NCBI RefSeq assembly: GCF_900101335.1
Contig: NZ_FNKA01000003.1
Location: 1 to 64,000, forward strand
Direction: 5' to 3'
From: Quadrisphaera sp. DSM 44207
GTDB taxonomy: Bacteria; Actinomycetota; Actinomycetes; Actinomycetales; Quadrisphaeraceae
Length of the DNA: 64,000 bases
The position numbers were made by a program, and so were the translations under genes. Below are positions 8,425 through 17,333 of the stretch, one piece after another. Each line of letters starts with the position of its first letter. Position 1 is the first letter of the stretch. The notes beneath the pieces are model-generated. The model had not been told where the DNA came from. It was given only the letters and a program-made list of their open reading frames with translations, and searched no databases.

Positions 8425-9081
8425 TCAGACGGAGCTGTGCGTGCGCCAGTCGCCGGTGACGAGGAAGACGACGCGGTGGGCGAGGGAGACCGCGTGGTCG
8501 CCGTAGCGCTCGAAGTAGCGGCTCGTGAGCGTCACGTCGGCCGTCGTCTCCCCGCTGTGCGTCCAGCCCGGCGCGGAGACCGCGGCGAAGACCGCGCGGT
8601 GCAGCTCGTCGAGGACGTCGTCGTCGCGCTCGAGCTGCGCGGCGGCCTCGAGGTCGCGGCTGCGGATGACCTCGCCCGCCGTCGACGCCACGCCCTGCGC
8701 GATCTCGCCCATGCGCGCGAAGGTGCCCACCAGCTCCTCCGGGACGGCGTGGCGCGGGTAGCGCAGCCGGGCGAGGGCCGCGACGTGGCGGGCGAGGTCG
8801 CCCATGCGCTCCAGGCTCGAGCTCATCCGCAGGCTCGCCACGACCGTGCGCAGGTCGGTGGCCACGGGGGACTGGCGCGCGAGGATCTCGACCGCCTGCT
8901 CGTCCAGCTGGCGCTGGGCGTCGTCCACCTCCGCGTCGGCGGCGATGACGGCCTCGGCCAGCTGCAGGTCGGCCTCGAGCAGCGCCCGCGTGGCGCTGCC
9001 CATGGCGGCGCCGACGAGGTCGGTCATGTCGACCAGCCGCGCGGCGAGCCGGTCGAGCTCGTGGTGGAAGACGTCGCGCAC
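8425..9081 (-). CDS. phoU: Phosphate-transport accessory / signaling protein PhoU
   Basis: The 218-residue all-helical protein shows the PhoU double three-helix-bundle pattern, with the family ERMGDLARH segment in the first half and RYFERYGDHAVSLAHRV in the second. PhoU dampens the phosphate two-component system through the Pst transporter and the sensor kinase. The GTG at 9081 has AGGAGG just upstream and gives the canonical start VRDVFHHELDRL; extending to the upstream in-frame start adds an unconserved tail. It is transcribed divergently from the SenX3-RegX3-like pair, the usual actinobacterial arrangement. Confidence 0.92.
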   Translation of the reverse strand: MRDVFHHELDRLAARLVDMTDLVGAAMGSATRALLEADLQLAEAVIAADAEVDDAQRQLDEQAVEILARQSPVATDLRTVVASLRMSSSLERMGDLARHVAALARLRYPRHAVPEELVGTFARMGEIAQGVASTAGEVIRSRDLEAAAQLERDDDVLDELHRAVFAAVSAPGWTHSGETTADVTLTSRYFERYGDHAVSLAHRVVFLVTGDWRTHSSV

Positions 9082-9223
9082 GGGTTCCTCCTGTTCGTGT
9101 GCCGGTCCACTCTCGCCCGCCGCGGTGAACGGCGCCTGCTGGGCAGGTGAACGCTGCGCCAACCGGGCCCCTGCGGACGGCCGGTCGGTGCACCGGCGTT
9201 CCGAGCAGCCCGGTGGCCGCGCC

Positions 9224-9229
9224 TACGCT
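9224..9229 (+). promoter_or_regulatory. -10 box TACGCT for a leaderless sensor-kinase transcript
   Basis: TACGCT lies 7 nt before the GTG of the sensor kinase and no Shine-Dalgarno is present, the geometry expected when transcription starts at the start codon. Confidence 0.5.
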
Positions 9230-9236
9230 GCCCGGC

Positions 9237-10448
9237 GTGGACACCGCTGCGGTGGTCGCCGGCCTGCTCGGAGCAGCGGTCGGCGCCCTCGTCGCAGCCA
9301 TCCTCCTCCTGCGCCGGCCCTCCCGGCCAGCGACCCGGCGCGCCGTCGCCCCTCCGGCCGCGGGAGCGGGGCCGTCGGGGCCGGCGGGGTCGTCGGGGCC
9401 GGGGGACGGGGACGGCGCGCCCGAGCTGCCCGGTGCCGCGCTTGAGGTCCTCGCCGCCCTCGACGGCCCGGTCGTCGTCCTCGACGGCGCGGACGAGGTC
9501 GTCGTCGCCTCGCCCGCCGCCCGCTCCAGCGGGCTGCTGCGCGAGCGGCGGCTGGCGCCCGCCGAGCTGGTGGAGGCGGCTCGCGCCACGCGGCGCGACC
9601 GGCAGGGCCGGCGCCTGGAGCTGCAGCTGCCGCGCGGCCCGCTCGGGCGCGGCCGCGTCGTCCTCGCCGTGCGCACGGCCGCCCTGGACGGCGGGCACGT
9701 CCTCGTCCTCGGCACCGACCTGACGGAGGCGCGGCGCCTGGACGAGGTGCGCCGGGACTTCGTCGTCAACACCAGCCACGAGCTCAAGACCCCCGTCGGG
9801 GCGGTGGCCCTGCTCGCCGAGGCCATCGGGGACGCCGCCGAGGACCCCGAGGCGGTGCGCCGCTTCGCCGGGCGCCTGCGCTCGGAGTCCCAGCGCCTGA
9901 CCTCCCTGGTGCAGGACGTCGTGGACCTCTCGCGCGCCCAGGGCGCCGCCGTCCCCGGCGCGCAGGCGATCGTCGACGTCGACGCCGTCGTGGAGGAGGC
10001 CGTCGACCGCTGCCGCACGACGGCGGAGGACCGCGGCACCGCCGTCGAGGTCGGGCCGCCGTCGGGGGCGCGGGTGCGGGGGGACGCCGAGCTGCTCACC
10101 ACCGCCGTGCGCAACCTCGTCGACAACGCCCTGCGCTACTCCGAGGCCGGCACGCGCGTGGGCGTCGGCGTGCGCCGCGCCGGGGGGGCGGTGGAGGTGG
10201 CGGTGACCGACCAGGGCATCGGCATCAGCCCGCAGGAGCAGGAGCGCGTCTTCGAGCGCTTCTACCGGGTCGACCCGGCGCGCTCGCGCGCGACCGGCGG
10301 GACGGGCCTGGGCCTGAGCATCGTCAAGCACGTCGCCGCCGGCCACGGCGGGGACGTCGCCCTGTGGAGCCAGGTCGGGGAGGGCTCCACCTTCACGCTG
10401 CGCCTGCCCGAGGCGCCCGCCCCGGACGGGAGGAGCACGCACCCATGA
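9237..10448 (+). CDS. senX3: Phosphate-sensing histidine kinase (SenX3-like)
   Basis: The 403-residue kinase starts with one or two hydrophobic segments (about 2-25), then a degenerate PAS-like region, an H-box VNTSHELKTP with the phospho-accepting His near 181, and an ATP-binding domain with NLVDNALRYS (N box), DQGIGI (G1) and GTGLGLSIV (G2). Family members phosphorylate RegX3 under phosphate limitation. The GTG start follows a -10-like box by 7 nt with no ribosome site, suggesting a leaderless mRNA. Its last codons overlap the response regulator ATG. Divergent phoU supports the assignment. Confidence 0.9.
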   Translation: MDTAAVVAGLLGAAVGALVAAILLLRRPSRPATRRAVAPPAAGAGPSGPAGSSGPGDGDGAPELPGAALEVLAALDGPVVVLDGADEVVVASPAARSSGLLRERRLAPAELVEAARATRRDRQGRRLELQLPRGPLGRGRVVLAVRTAALDGGHVLVLGTDLTEARRLDEVRRDFVVNTSHELKTPVGAVALLAEAIGDAAEDPEAVRRFAGRLRSESQRLTSLVQDVVDLSRAQGAAVPGAQAIVDVDAVVEEAVDRCRTTAEDRGTAVEVGPPSGARVRGDAELLTTAVRNLVDNALRYSEAGTRVGVGVRRAGGAVEVAVTDQGIGISPQEQERVFERFYRVDPARSRATGGTGLGLSIVKHVAAGHGGDVALWSQVGEGSTFTLRLPEAPAPDGRSTHP

Positions 10449-11140
10449 CGCGGATCCTGGTGGTCGAGGACGAGGAGTCCTTCAGCGACCCGCTGTCCTA
10501 CCTGCTGCGGCGGGAGGGCTTCGAGGTCGAGGTCGCCCCGGACGGGCCCTCGGCGCTGGAGGCGTTCGAGCGCGGCGGCGCCGACCTGGTGCTCCTGGAC
10601 CTGATGCTGCCCGGCCTGTCCGGCACCGAGGTGTGCCGGCAGCTGCGCGCGCGCAGCGCCGTGCCGGTGATCATGCTGACGGCCAAGGACAGCGAGGTGG
10701 ACGTCGTCGTCGGCCTCGAGCTCGGCGCCGACGACTACGTGACCAAGCCGTACTCCGCGCGCGAGCTGCTCGCCCGGGTGCGCGCGGTGCTGCGCCGGCG
10801 GGCGGAGCCGGAGGACCCGGCGCCGGCCGCGCTCGAGGTCGGCCCCGTGCGCATGGACGTCGAGCGGCACGTCGTCACCGTGCTCGGGCAGCCGGTGCGG
10901 CTGCCGCTGAAGGAGTTCGAGCTGCTGGAGCTGCTGCTGCGCAACGCCGGGCGCGTGCTCACCCGCGGCCAGCTCATCGACCGGGTGTGGGGCTCGGACT
11001 ACGTGGGGGACACCAAGACCCTCGACGTCCACGTCAAGCGGCTGCGCGCCAAGGTCGAGGAGGACCCCTCGGACCCGCGCTTCCTCGTCACCGTGCGGGG
11101 CCTGGGCTACAAGGTCGACCCGCCGGCGGAGCGGGGCTGA
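10445..11140 (+). CDS. regX3: Phosphate response regulator (RegX3-like, OmpR/PhoB family)
   Basis: The 231-residue protein has a receiver domain (1-118) with acidic pocket VVEDEE, phospho-acceptor Asp52 in LVLLDLMLPG and the conserved Lys in VTKPYSARELL. A winged-helix DNA-binding domain follows (about 130-228) with LPLKEFELLELLL and TLDVHVKRLRAKVE, typical for OmpR/PhoB. The ATG overlaps the kinase stop (ATGA), so kinase and regulator are co-translated. Known relatives activate pst and other phosphate-scavenging genes. Confidence 0.92.
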   Translation: MTRILVVEDEESFSDPLSYLLRREGFEVEVAPDGPSALEAFERGGADLVLLDLMLPGLSGTEVCRQLRARSAVPVIMLTAKDSEVDVVVGLELGADDYVTKPYSARELLARVRAVLRRRAEPEDPAPAALEVGPVRMDVERHVVTVLGQPVRLPLKEFELLELLLRNAGRVLTRGQLIDRVWGSDYVGDTKTLDVHVKRLRAKVEEDPSDPRFLVTVRGLGYKVDPPAERG

Positions 11141-11176
11141 GGCGCGGGCCCTCGCAGACGGCCGCCAGGGGAGCCG

Positions 11177-11851
11177 CTAGAGGGAGCCGCTGCCCGCGGT
11201 CTCCTCGTTCTCCGCCAGCCCGCCGATGTCGCCGGGGTCCTGCTGGGTGTCGTCGCCGCCCTCGCCGGTGCCGTCGCCCTCGCCCTCGGTGGCGGCGCCG
11301 CCCGTCTCGCCGCCCGTCTCGCCGGGAGTGGTGCCGCCGGCCCCGGGGGCGGGCGCGGTGGGCGCGGTGCTGGTGGGCGTGGGCACCAGCGTCGCGTACT
11401 CGTCGTGGACGCCGCTGAGCACCGGCACCGTCACCTCGGTGCTCTCGCCCGTCGAGGCGGTGATCACCACGGGCACGAGCTCGCCGGGGATGGCCCCCAC
11501 GGGGTCGATGGTCACCGTCTCCTCGCCCTCCGGGCCGATCGCGAGGGTGCTGCCGGGGGCCACGTCGAAGGTCTCCTCCAGCACGGACGGCGCCTCCGCG
11601 GCGAAGGTCACCGACACCGGCTCCGAGGTGCTGTTGACCACCCGCGCCAGCAGGGTCCCCGGGGCGTCCTCCGCCGCGGCGAGGATCATGATGCTGGCGA
11701 TCGTCGTCGTGCCGAGGCTCGCGGTCGCGCCGTCCGACGGGGTGTACTGCAGCTGCGTCGTCTGCGGGTTGGTGGCGGTGCACCCGGCGACCAGCGCCAG
11801 GGGGGCGACGGCGAGGCTCGTCCGGGCGAGGGCGCGGCGGGTGCGGTTCAC
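11177..11851 (-). CDS. Putative secreted lipoprotein, Thr/Gly/Glu-rich tail, unknown function
   Basis: The 224-residue protein has a signal peptide with lipobox LVAGC (Cys24). A beta-rich middle section (about 45-155) follows, with alternating V/T/E segments such as [14 protein letters not shown], resembling DUF4232- or copper-chaperone-like immunoglobulin folds but not diagnostic. The last 70 residues are low complexity (Pro/Thr then Gly/Glu-rich). The GTG start at the lipoprotein signal is 7 nt after a TAGCAT box, suggesting a leaderless transcript. It is convergent with regX3. I do not recognise a function; many actinobacterial lipoproteins of this type are surface proteins. Confidence 0.78.
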   Translation of the reverse strand: MNRTRRALARTSLAVAPLALVAGCTATNPQTTQLQYTPSDGATASLGTTTIASIMILAAAEDAPGTLLARVVNSTSEPVSVTFAAEAPSVLEETFDVAPGSTLAIGPEGEETVTIDPVGAIPGELVPVVITASTGESTEVTVPVLSGVHDEYATLVPTPTSTAPTAPAPGAGGTTPGETGGETGGAATEGEGDGTGEGGDDTQQDPGDIGGLAENEETAGSGSL

Positions 11852-11858
11852 AGGCCGG

Positions 11859-11864
11859 ATGCTA
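11859..11864 (-). promoter_or_regulatory. -10 box TAGCAT for the lipoprotein gene (leaderless geometry)
   Basis: TAGCAT on the minus strand ends 7 nt before the GTG start; no ribosome-binding site lies between. Confidence 0.5.
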
Positions 11865-11992
11865 CCGGCGGCCGCTCCCCCCGCCCGCCGATGCACGTCG
11901 CGGGCCCTGGTGTCAAGTCCCCGGTGGCGCCCGCACGCCCCTGACCTGCGCAAACGGCCGCCGGGGGCTGTGGGGTGCGTCACGCGCCGTGG

Positions 11993-11998
11993 TAGGCT
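11993..11998 (+). promoter_or_regulatory. -10 box TAGGCT of carD
   Basis: TAGGCT lies 25 nt upstream of the carD ATG and is followed by a purine-rich AAAGGGGA ribosome site, consistent with a short-leader housekeeping promoter. Confidence 0.5.
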
Positions 11999-12023
11999 GG
12001 CCGCCGCGAAAGGGGACCAGCAG

Positions 12024-12506
12024 ATGGCATTCAAGGTCGGTGAGACGGTCGTCTACCCCCACCACGGGGCAGCGCTGATCGAGGAGATCAAGAACCGCAC
12101 CATCCGTGGCGAGGACAAGCTGTACCTCCGGCTGAAGGTCGCCCAGGGCGACCTGACCATCGAGGTGCCGGCGGAGAACTGCGACCTCGTGGGCGTCCGC
12201 GACGTCGTGGACAAGGCCGGCGTCGACCGCGTCTTCGGGGTGCTGCGCGCCCCGTACACCGAGGAGCCGACCAACTGGTCGCGCCGGTACAAGGCGAACC
12301 TCGAGAAGCTCGCCTCCGGTGACGTGATCAAGGTGGCGGAGGTGGTGCGCGACCTGTACCGCCGCGACCAGGACCGCGGCCTGTCCGCCGGGGAGAAGCG
12401 GATGCTGGCCAAGGCGCGCCAGATCCTCGTCTCCGAGCTGGCGCTGGCCGAGAAGACCGAGGAGTCGCGCGCCGAGGCGCTGCTCGACGAGGTCCTGGCC
12501 AGCTGA
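12024..12506 (+). CDS. carD: RNA-polymerase-binding transcription factor CarD
   Basis: The 160-residue protein opens with [17 protein letters not shown], the start of the RNAP-interacting CdnL/CarD Tudor-like domain (1-65). A helical C-terminal DNA-binding domain follows (about 70-160), with [17 protein letters not shown] and [19 protein letters not shown]. CarD stabilises open complexes at rRNA and housekeeping promoters and is essential in mycobacteria. The ATG follows an AAAGGGGA ribosome site. A very strong hairpin follows the gene, so it is largely a monocistronic unit even though ispF lies just downstream. Confidence 0.96.
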   Translation: MAFKVGETVVYPHHGAALIEEIKNRTIRGEDKLYLRLKVAQGDLTIEVPAENCDLVGVRDVVDKAGVDRVFGVLRAPYTEEPTNWSRRYKANLEKLASGDVIKVAEVVRDLYRRDQDRGLSAGEKRMLAKARQILVSELALAEKTEESRAEALLDEVLAS

Positions 12507-12536
12507 GGCCGGCACGCACCTCCCGCACCGCGTTCG

Positions 12537-12585
12537 ATCCGGCCGACGGCCCCGGGGCGAGCCTCCCCGGGGCCGTCGGCCGGAT
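12537..12585 (+). terminator. Strong hairpin terminator after carD (21-bp stem, 7-nt loop)
   Basis: The arms 12537-12557 and 12565-12585 are exact reverse complements. No U-tract follows. It isolates carD transcription from ispF. Confidence 0.85.
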
Positions 12586-12612
12586 GCTGCCGGAGCCGGG
12601 GAGGGGCCGCGC

Positions 12613-13137
12613 GTGAGCGCTGTGCCGCGCACCGGCGTCGGGGTCGACGTCCACCCGTTCGCGCCCGCCGGCCAGCAGCGCCCGCTGCGCGTGGCGGGCC
12701 TGGAGTGGCCGGGCGAGCCGGGGCTGGCCGGGCACTCCGACGCGGACGTCGCCGCGCACGCAGCGTGCGACGCGCTGTTCTCCGCGGCCGGCATCGGGGA
12801 CCTGGGCGCCCACTTCGGCATCGCGGAGCCGCGCTGGGCGGGGGCCGCCGGCGCGGTGCTGCTCGCCGAGGCCGCGCGGCGGGTGCGCGAGGCCGGGTTC
12901 GAGATCGGCAACGTGGCCGTGCAGGTGGTCGGCCAGCGGCCGCGGCTGGGCCCGCGGCGCGAGGAGGCGCAGCAGGTGCTCTCCGCCGCGTGCGGGGCGC
13001 CCGTGTCGGTCTCGGCGACGACGACCGACGGGCTGGGCCTGACCGGCCGGGGCGAGGGGATCGCCGCGATCGCGACGGCCCTCGTCGTCCCGACCGCGAC
13101 GGCCCCTGTCGTCCCGACGCCTCCGACCCCGGCGTGA
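12613..13137 (+). CDS. ispF: 2-C-methyl-D-erythritol 2,4-cyclodiphosphate synthase
   Basis: The 174-residue enzyme makes the cyclic diphosphate of the MEP isoprenoid pathway. Zinc ligands are visible in GVDVHPF (DxH, about 11-13) and in GHSDADV with the conserved His. TTTDGLG near 135 matches the CDP-binding TTxEkLG motif. The start is GTG. An acidic/Thr-Pro tail of about 15 residues extends past the usual end. In mycobacteria carD-ispD-ispF-cysS are adjacent; here no ispD lies between carD and ispF, and the stop lies inside a hairpin, so the gene ends its transcript. Confidence 0.93.
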   Translation: MSAVPRTGVGVDVHPFAPAGQQRPLRVAGLEWPGEPGLAGHSDADVAAHAACDALFSAAGIGDLGAHFGIAEPRWAGAAGAVLLAEAARRVREAGFEIGNVAVQVVGQRPRLGPRREEAQQVLSAACGAPVSVSATTTDGLGLTGRGEGIAAIATALVVPTATAPVVPTPPTPA

Positions 13138-13179
13138 TCGTGCACGTCCGGCTCGCGCGGGCCGGACGTGCACGATCAC
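13134..13179. terminator. Bidirectional terminator between ispF and sodA (19-bp stem)
   Basis: The arms 13134-13152 and 13161-13179 are perfectly complementary with an 8-nt loop. The left arm overlaps the ispF stop codon. The converging sodA gene ends about 44 nt further on. Confidence 0.85.
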
Positions 13180-13222
13180 GCGCAGAGGTGCGGGCCGGGC
13201 GCGGCTCAGCGCGCCGGGCGCC

Positions 13223-13855
13223 TCAGAGGGCCGTGGGGGTGATCAGGCCCGCCGTCTTCGCGCGCGCGGCCTCGAAGCGCTGGGTCGCGTCGGCCCAGTT
13301 GACGACGTTCCACCACGCCGAGACGTAGTCCGCCTTGACGTTGCGGTACTGCAGGTAGAACGAGTGCTCCCACATGTCGAGCATCACGACCGGGACGACG
13401 CCGACGGGAACGTTGCCCTGCTGGTCGTAGAGCTGGAACATCACGAGCCGCTGGCCGAGGCTGTCCCACGCCAGCACCGCCCAGCCCGAGCCCTGGATGG
13501 TCGTCGCGGTGGCCGTGAACTGGGCCCGGAACCCGTCGAAGGAGCTGAAGTGCTCGTCGATGGCGGCACCCAGCTCCCCGGCCGGCCTGTCCCCGCCGTC
13601 CGGGGAGAGGTTCGGCCAGAACACCGAGTGGTTCACGTGCCCGCCGAGGTTGAAGGCGAGGGTCTTCTCCAGGCCGACGATGGAGTCGAAGGAGTTCTTC
13701 TCCCGCGCCTCGGCCAGCTTCTCCAGGGTGCTGTTCGCGGCGGAGACGTACGTGGCGTGGTGCTTGTCGTGGTGCAGCTGCATGATCTCGCCCGAGATGT
13801 GCGGCTCGAGCGCGGCGTAGTCGTAGGGCAGATCGGGCAGGGTGTACTCGGCCAT
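13223..13855 (-). CDS. sodA: Superoxide dismutase, Mn/Fe family
   Basis: The 210-residue enzyme converts superoxide to hydrogen peroxide and oxygen. Metal ligands are His28 in LHHDKHH, a His in [10 protein letters not shown], and the Asp and His of LDMWEHSFY. The glutamine in DQQGN matches the position favoured by Mn-type enzymes, so manganese is the likelier cofactor, though this cannot be proven from sequence. The ATG at 13855 gives the canonical start [12 protein letters not shown]; the longer upstream extension is unconserved. No signal peptide is seen, so it acts in the cytoplasm. It begins a block of redox/one-carbon genes. Confidence 0.95.
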   Translation of the reverse strand: MAEYTLPDLPYDYAALEPHISGEIMQLHHDKHHATYVSAANSTLEKLAEAREKNSFDSIVGLEKTLAFNLGGHVNHSVFWPNLSPDGGDRPAGELGAAIDEHFSSFDGFRAQFTATATTIQGSGWAVLAWDSLGQRLVMFQLYDQQGNVPVGVVPVVMLDMWEHSFYLQYRNVKADYVSAWWNVVNWADATQRFEAARAKTAGLITPTAL

Positions 13856-13931
13856 CGGGTCCTCCGTCGCGACGGGCGTGCTCTGACGCTGATCGATCCT
13901 CGCCCACCCGGTGGGCTCCGGCAACGCCGGG

Positions 13932-14561
13932 TCAGCGGCCGCGGTCGATCCACTCCTGCAGGTGCGGCGCCTCGTCCCCGATGGTCGTCGAGCCCCCGTG
14001 CCCGGTCAGCACCGTCGTGGCCGGCGGCAGCGCCAGCAGGCGCTCGCGGATCGACTCGATGATCGTCGGGAAGGAGCTGTAGGAGCGGCCCGTGGCTCCC
14101 GGCCCGCCGGCGAACAGCGTGTCGCCGGTGAACACCGTGGCCAGGCCCGGCGCGTAGAAGCACACCGAGCCGGGGGAGTGGCCCGGGGTGTGCAGCACGT
14201 GCAGCTCCTCCCCGCCGACGGCGATCACCTCGCCGTCCTCGAGGAGGGAGTTGGGGGAGGAGTCCGGGTGCACCGTCGCCCACAGCGCCAGGTCGTCGTG
14301 GTGCAGGCGGGTGGGCGCCCCGAAGCGCTGCCCGGCGTCGGGTGCGCGCCGCACGTGGTCGTCGTGGGCGTGGGTGCACAGCACCGCGAGCACCCGGCGC
14401 GGGCCGACGACCTCGGCGATCGCCGCCAGGTCGTGGGGCGCGTCGATCACGATGCACTCCTCGTCGTCCCCGACCACCCAGATGTTGTTCTCCACGTCGA
14501 ACGTCTCGCCGTCGAGCGTGAAGGTGCCCGAGGCGACCCCGGAGTCGATGCGCGCGCTCAC
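13932..14561 (-). CDS. Metallo-beta-lactamase-fold hydrolase, candidate S-formylmycothiol hydrolase partner of MscR
   Basis: The 209-residue enzyme has the full binuclear metal site: THAHDDH (HxHxDH), a His in HTPGHSPG, the bridging Asp in FTGDTLF and a final His in LTGHGG. It resembles glyoxalase II-like hydrolases. It lies directly downstream of the S-(hydroxymethyl)mycothiol dehydrogenase, as the mycobacterial Rv2260 neighbour does next to Rv2259, suggesting it hydrolyses the formyl- or related mycothiol thioester. That role is inferred from context. Translation starts at a GTG preceded by GGAGGAGGAG, which lies in the second copy of a perfect 68-bp duplication. Confidence 0.87.
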   Translation of the reverse strand: MSARIDSGVASGTFTLDGETFDVENNIWVVGDDEECIVIDAPHDLAAIAEVVGPRRVLAVLCTHAHDDHVRRAPDAGQRFGAPTRLHHDDLALWATVHPDSSPNSLLEDGEVIAVGGEELHVLHTPGHSPGSVCFYAPGLATVFTGDTLFAGGPGATGRSYSSFPTIIESIRERLLALPPATTVLTGHGGSTTIGDEAPHLQEWIDRGR

Positions 14562-14629
14562 AGCTCCTCCTCCGTCGTCGCCGTGAGCGTCGCCCTGTGC
14601 TCGACGGTTCGCGCGCTCCGCGCGCTCAC
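14558..14629 (-). CDS. Coupled 23-codon mini-ORF (copy 2) before the metallo-hydrolase gene
   Basis: It starts with GTG after a GGAGGAGGAG ribosome site and ends in a TGA that overlaps the GTG of the downstream hydrolase. Sequence begins [11 protein letters not shown] and ends TTEEEL. It arises entirely from a tandem duplication, so it is probably a translational relay rather than a functional peptide. Confidence 0.35.
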   Translation of the reverse strand: MSARSARTVEHRATLTATTEEEL

Positions 14630-14698
14630 AGCTCCTCCTCCGTCGTCGCCGTGAGCGTCGCCCTGTGCTCGACGGTTCGCGCGCTCCGCGCGCTCACA
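14563..14698 (-). repeat. Perfect 68-bp tandem duplication carrying ribosome site and start codon
   Basis: Bases 14563-14630 and 14631-14698 are identical over all 68 positions. Each unit carries a GGAGGAGGAG ribosome-binding site followed by a GTG. Lack of any divergence implies a recent event or ongoing homogenisation. Confidence 0.95.
14626..14697 (-). CDS. Coupled 23-codon mini-ORF (copy 1) immediately after mscR
   Basis: It encodes the same 23 residues as copy 2. Its GTG overlaps the mscR stop and its TGA overlaps the GTG of copy 2, so ribosomes could pass mscR to copy 1 to copy 2 to hydrolase by termination-reinitiation. Peptide function is doubtful. Confidence 0.35.
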   Translation of the reverse strand: MSARSARTVEHRATLTATTEEEL

Positions 14699-15779
14699 GG
14701 ACCACCACCGAGCGCAGGACCTCGCCGCGGCCCATCTTCGCGAACGCCTCCTCGACGTCGCCGAGGCCGACGGTCTCGGACACGAAGTCCTCCAGCGGGA
14801 AGCGGCCCTGGCGGGAGAGCTCCGCGAGCACCGGGAAGTCGCGGCTGGGCAGGCAGTCGCCGTACCAGCTGGACTTCAGCGCGCCGCCACGGCCGAACAC
14901 GTCGAGCAGCGGCAGGGTGATCTCCATGGACGGCGTCGGGACCCCGACGAGCACCACCGTGCCCGCCAGGTCGCGGGCGTAGAACGCCTGCCGGTAGGTC
15001 TCCGGGCGCCCGACGGCGTCCACGACGACGTCCGCGCCGACGCCGCCGGTGAGCGCGCGGACCGCCTCGACCGGGTCGCTCTCGCGGCTGTCGACGACGT
15101 GGGTGGCGCCGAAGCGGCGGGCCTGCTCCAGCTTCCGCGGGTCGACGTCGACGGCGATGATCGTCGTGGCGCCGGCCAGCGCCGAGCCCGCGATCGCCGC
15201 GTTCCCCACGCCGCCGCACCCGATCACGGCGACGCTGTCCCCCCGCGTGACGCCGCCGGTGTTCACGGCGGCGCCGAAGCCGGCCATGATCCCGCACCCG
15301 AGCAGGCCGGCCGCCGCCGCGGGCACGGCCGGGTCGACCCTCGTGCACTGGCCCGCGTGCACGAGGGTCCTCTCGGCGAAGGCGCCGATGCCCAGCGCGG
15401 GGCTGAGCGGCGTGCCGTCGGCCAGCGTCATGGGCTGGGCCGCGTTGTGGGTGTCGAAGCAGTACCAGGGCTCCCCGCGCCGGCACGCGCGGCAGTGCCC
15501 GCACACCGCGCGCCAGTTGAGGACGACGAAGTCGCCGACCGCGACGTCCGTGACGCCCTCCCCGACGGCGGAGACGGTGCCGGCCGCCTCGTGCCCCAGC
15601 AGGAAGGGGAAGTCGTCGCTGATGCCGCCGTCGCGGTAGTGCAGGTCGGTGTGGCACACCCCGCACGCGGCGACGTCGACGACCGCCTCGAACGGACCGG
15701 GGTCGGGGACGACGACGTCCGCGACCTCGACGGGGTCGCCCTTGCTGCGGGCGATGACGCCCTTGACGGTGCTGGCCAT
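14694..15779 (-). CDS. mscR: S-(hydroxymethyl)mycothiol dehydrogenase
   Basis: This 361-residue zinc-dependent medium-chain dehydrogenase oxidises the formaldehyde-mycothiol adduct with NAD, the actinobacterial counterpart of glutathione-dependent formaldehyde dehydrogenase. It has the catalytic zinc site [13 protein letters not shown] and GHEAAG, the four-cysteine structural zinc lobe ([15 protein letters not shown]) and the Rossmann motif IGCGGVGN. The start LNWRAVCG and APALGIGAF-type segments closely follow known MscR proteins. The ATG is 6 nt after a TAGCGT box, implying a leaderless transcript. It is divergent from the APC transporter/formamidase pair and coupled to a metallo-hydrolase. 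Confidence 0.92.
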   Translation of the reverse strand: MASTVKGVIARSKGDPVEVADVVVPDPGPFEAVVDVAACGVCHTDLHYRDGGISDDFPFLLGHEAAGTVSAVGEGVTDVAVGDFVVLNWRAVCGHCRACRRGEPWYCFDTHNAAQPMTLADGTPLSPALGIGAFAERTLVHAGQCTRVDPAVPAAAAGLLGCGIMAGFGAAVNTGGVTRGDSVAVIGCGGVGNAAIAGSALAGATTIIAVDVDPRKLEQARRFGATHVVDSRESDPVEAVRALTGGVGADVVVDAVGRPETYRQAFYARDLAGTVVLVGVPTPSMEITLPLLDVFGRGGALKSSWYGDCLPSRDFPVLAELSRQGRFPLEDFVSETVGLGDVEEAFAKMGRGEVLRSVVVL

Positions 15780-15785
15780 GGCCGG

Positions 15786-15791
15786 ACGCTA
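15786..15791 (-). promoter_or_regulatory. -10 box TAGCGT for leaderless mscR
   Basis: The minus-strand TAGCGT lies 6 nt before the ATG of mscR. The whole gap to the divergent transporter gene is only 93 nt, so both promoters share it. Confidence 0.5.
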
Positions 15792-15831
15792 GCCGACGCG
15801 CTCCGGGAGGGCACGGCCCCGGCGCGGGGTC

Positions 15832-15837
15832 TACGGT
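15832..15837 (+). promoter_or_regulatory. -10 box TACGGT for the APC transporter-formamidase operon
   Basis: TACGGT lies 35 nt upstream of the GTG, leaving a short leader with a weak TGGAG ribosome site. It lies back-to-back with the mscR promoter. Confidence 0.4.
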
Positions 15838-15872
15838 CGGGCACGTCCCGCCCCGCGATCCCTGGAGTCGCC

Positions 15873-17333
15873 GTGGACGACCGACCCACCCGCAGCACGG
15901 TCACCGGCGCCGAGCCGGCCGGTGGCGCCCCCTCGGCTGCCGAGGAGCTGGCCCAGCTCGGGTACAAGCAGGAGCTGCGCCGCTCCCTGTCGACCTGGGA
16001 CCTGCTCGTGTACGGGCTCGTCTTCATGGTGCCGATCGCGCCGTGGGCGATCTTCGGCGTGGTCTACAACGCCTCCTCCGGCATGGTGCCGCTGGTCTAC
16101 GTCATCGGCCTGGTCGCGATGATCTTCACCGCGCTGGCCTACGCGCAGATGTCGCGGGCGTTCCCGGTCGCCGGGTCGGTCTACGCCTACGTCGGCCGCG
16201 GCGTGCACCAGAACCTCGGCTTCCTCGCCGGCTGGACCATCCTGCTCGACTACCTGCTCGTGCCCACATTGCTCTACGTCTTCGCCGCGGAGTCCATGGC
16301 CGGGGTCTTCCCCGGCGTGCCGCGCTGGGTGTGGATCATCGTGTTCCTCGCGGTCAACACCACCGTCAACTACGTCGGCATCTCCTTCACCGCGGTGGTG
16401 AACCGGCTCTTCCTCGCCGCGGAGCTGCTGTTCGTCGCGATCTTCGTGGTGATGGCCGTGGTGGCGATCAGCCGCGGGGTGAACGGGGCGGTGTTCAGCA
16501 CGACCCCGCTCTTCGACGCCGCCGACTTCACCCCGGGGCTCGCCGCGGCGGCGCTGTCGATCGCCGTCCTCAGCTTCCTCGGCTTCGACGGCATCGCCAC
16601 GCTCGCGGAGGAGAGCCGGGGCGGACGCCGTTCCGCCGGCCGAGCCATGATCGCCGGCCTGCTGCTGGTGGCGACGTTCTTCATCGTCCAGACCTGGATG
16701 GCCGCCCTCCTCGTGCCCGACGTGGAGCAGTTCGGCGAGGACGAGGTCAACAACGCCTTCTTCGGCATCGTGGAGACGATCAGCAGCCACGGGTGGCAGA
16801 TCGCCTTCCTCGTGATGAACACCCTCGCCGTCGGCATCGCCAACGCGGTCGCGGCGCAGTCGGCGACGTCCCGCCTGCTGTTCTCCATGAGCCGCGACGG
16901 CCGCCTGCCCCGCTGGCTGTCCCACATCAACCCCCGCACGCGGGTCCCCGACCGGGCGATCCTCCTGGTGGGTGCGCTGACGCTCCTGCTCGGCCTCAGG
17001 TTCGTCGGCCAGATCGGCCTGATCTCCTCCCTCGTCAACTTCGGCGCGCTGACCGCGTTCCTGCTCCTGCACGTGTCGGTGGTCAGCCACCACCTGGTGC
17101 GCTCGGGCAGCCGCAACTGGTTCCTGCACCTGGCGGTCCCGGTGATCGGCTTCTGCATCATCGGGTACGTGCTGCTCAACGCGGGGCTGCCGGCGCAGCT
17201 CGGCGGCCTCGTGTGGCTGGTGGTCGGCGCCGGTGTGCTCCTGGTCTACCGCTCCCGGAACCGGGACGCCGTCATCGCGCCGGAGCACGCCGCCTCCGAC
17301 CGCCCGACCCTCGTGGAGACCGACCGTGGCTGA
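15873..17333 (+). CDS. APC-superfamily amino acid/amine permease
   Basis: The 486-residue protein has about 12 membrane spans. Family landmarks are the opening helix WDLLVYGLVFMVPIAPW, FPVAGSVYAYVGRG in helix 2, the helix-6 segment LGFDGIATLAEES, and MSRDGRLPRW in a cytoplasmic loop. The pattern fits the amino acid-polyamine-organocation group used for amines, ethanolamine or small amino compounds. It overlaps the formamidase start by 8 nt, so a substrate linked to amide hydrolysis is plausible. Direct substrate evidence is absent. The GTG start follows a TGGAG site; the upstream open frame is antisense to mscR. Confidence 0.87.
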   Translation: MDDRPTRSTVTGAEPAGGAPSAAEELAQLGYKQELRRSLSTWDLLVYGLVFMVPIAPWAIFGVVYNASSGMVPLVYVIGLVAMIFTALAYAQMSRAFPVAGSVYAYVGRGVHQNLGFLAGWTILLDYLLVPTLLYVFAAESMAGVFPGVPRWVWIIVFLAVNTTVNYVGISFTAVVNRLFLAAELLFVAIFVVMAVVAISRGVNGAVFSTTPLFDAADFTPGLAAAALSIAVLSFLGFDGIATLAEESRGGRRSAGRAMIAGLLLVATFFIVQTWMAALLVPDVEQFGEDEVNNAFFGIVETISSHGWQIAFLVMNTLAVGIANAVAAQSATSRLLFSMSRDGRLPRWLSHINPRTRVPDRAILLVGALTLLLGLRFVGQIGLISSLVNFGALTAFLLLHVSVVSHHLVRSGSRNWFLHLAVPVIGFCIIGYVLLNAGLPAQLGGLVWLVVGAGVLLVYRSRNRDAVIAPEHAASDRPTLVETDRG

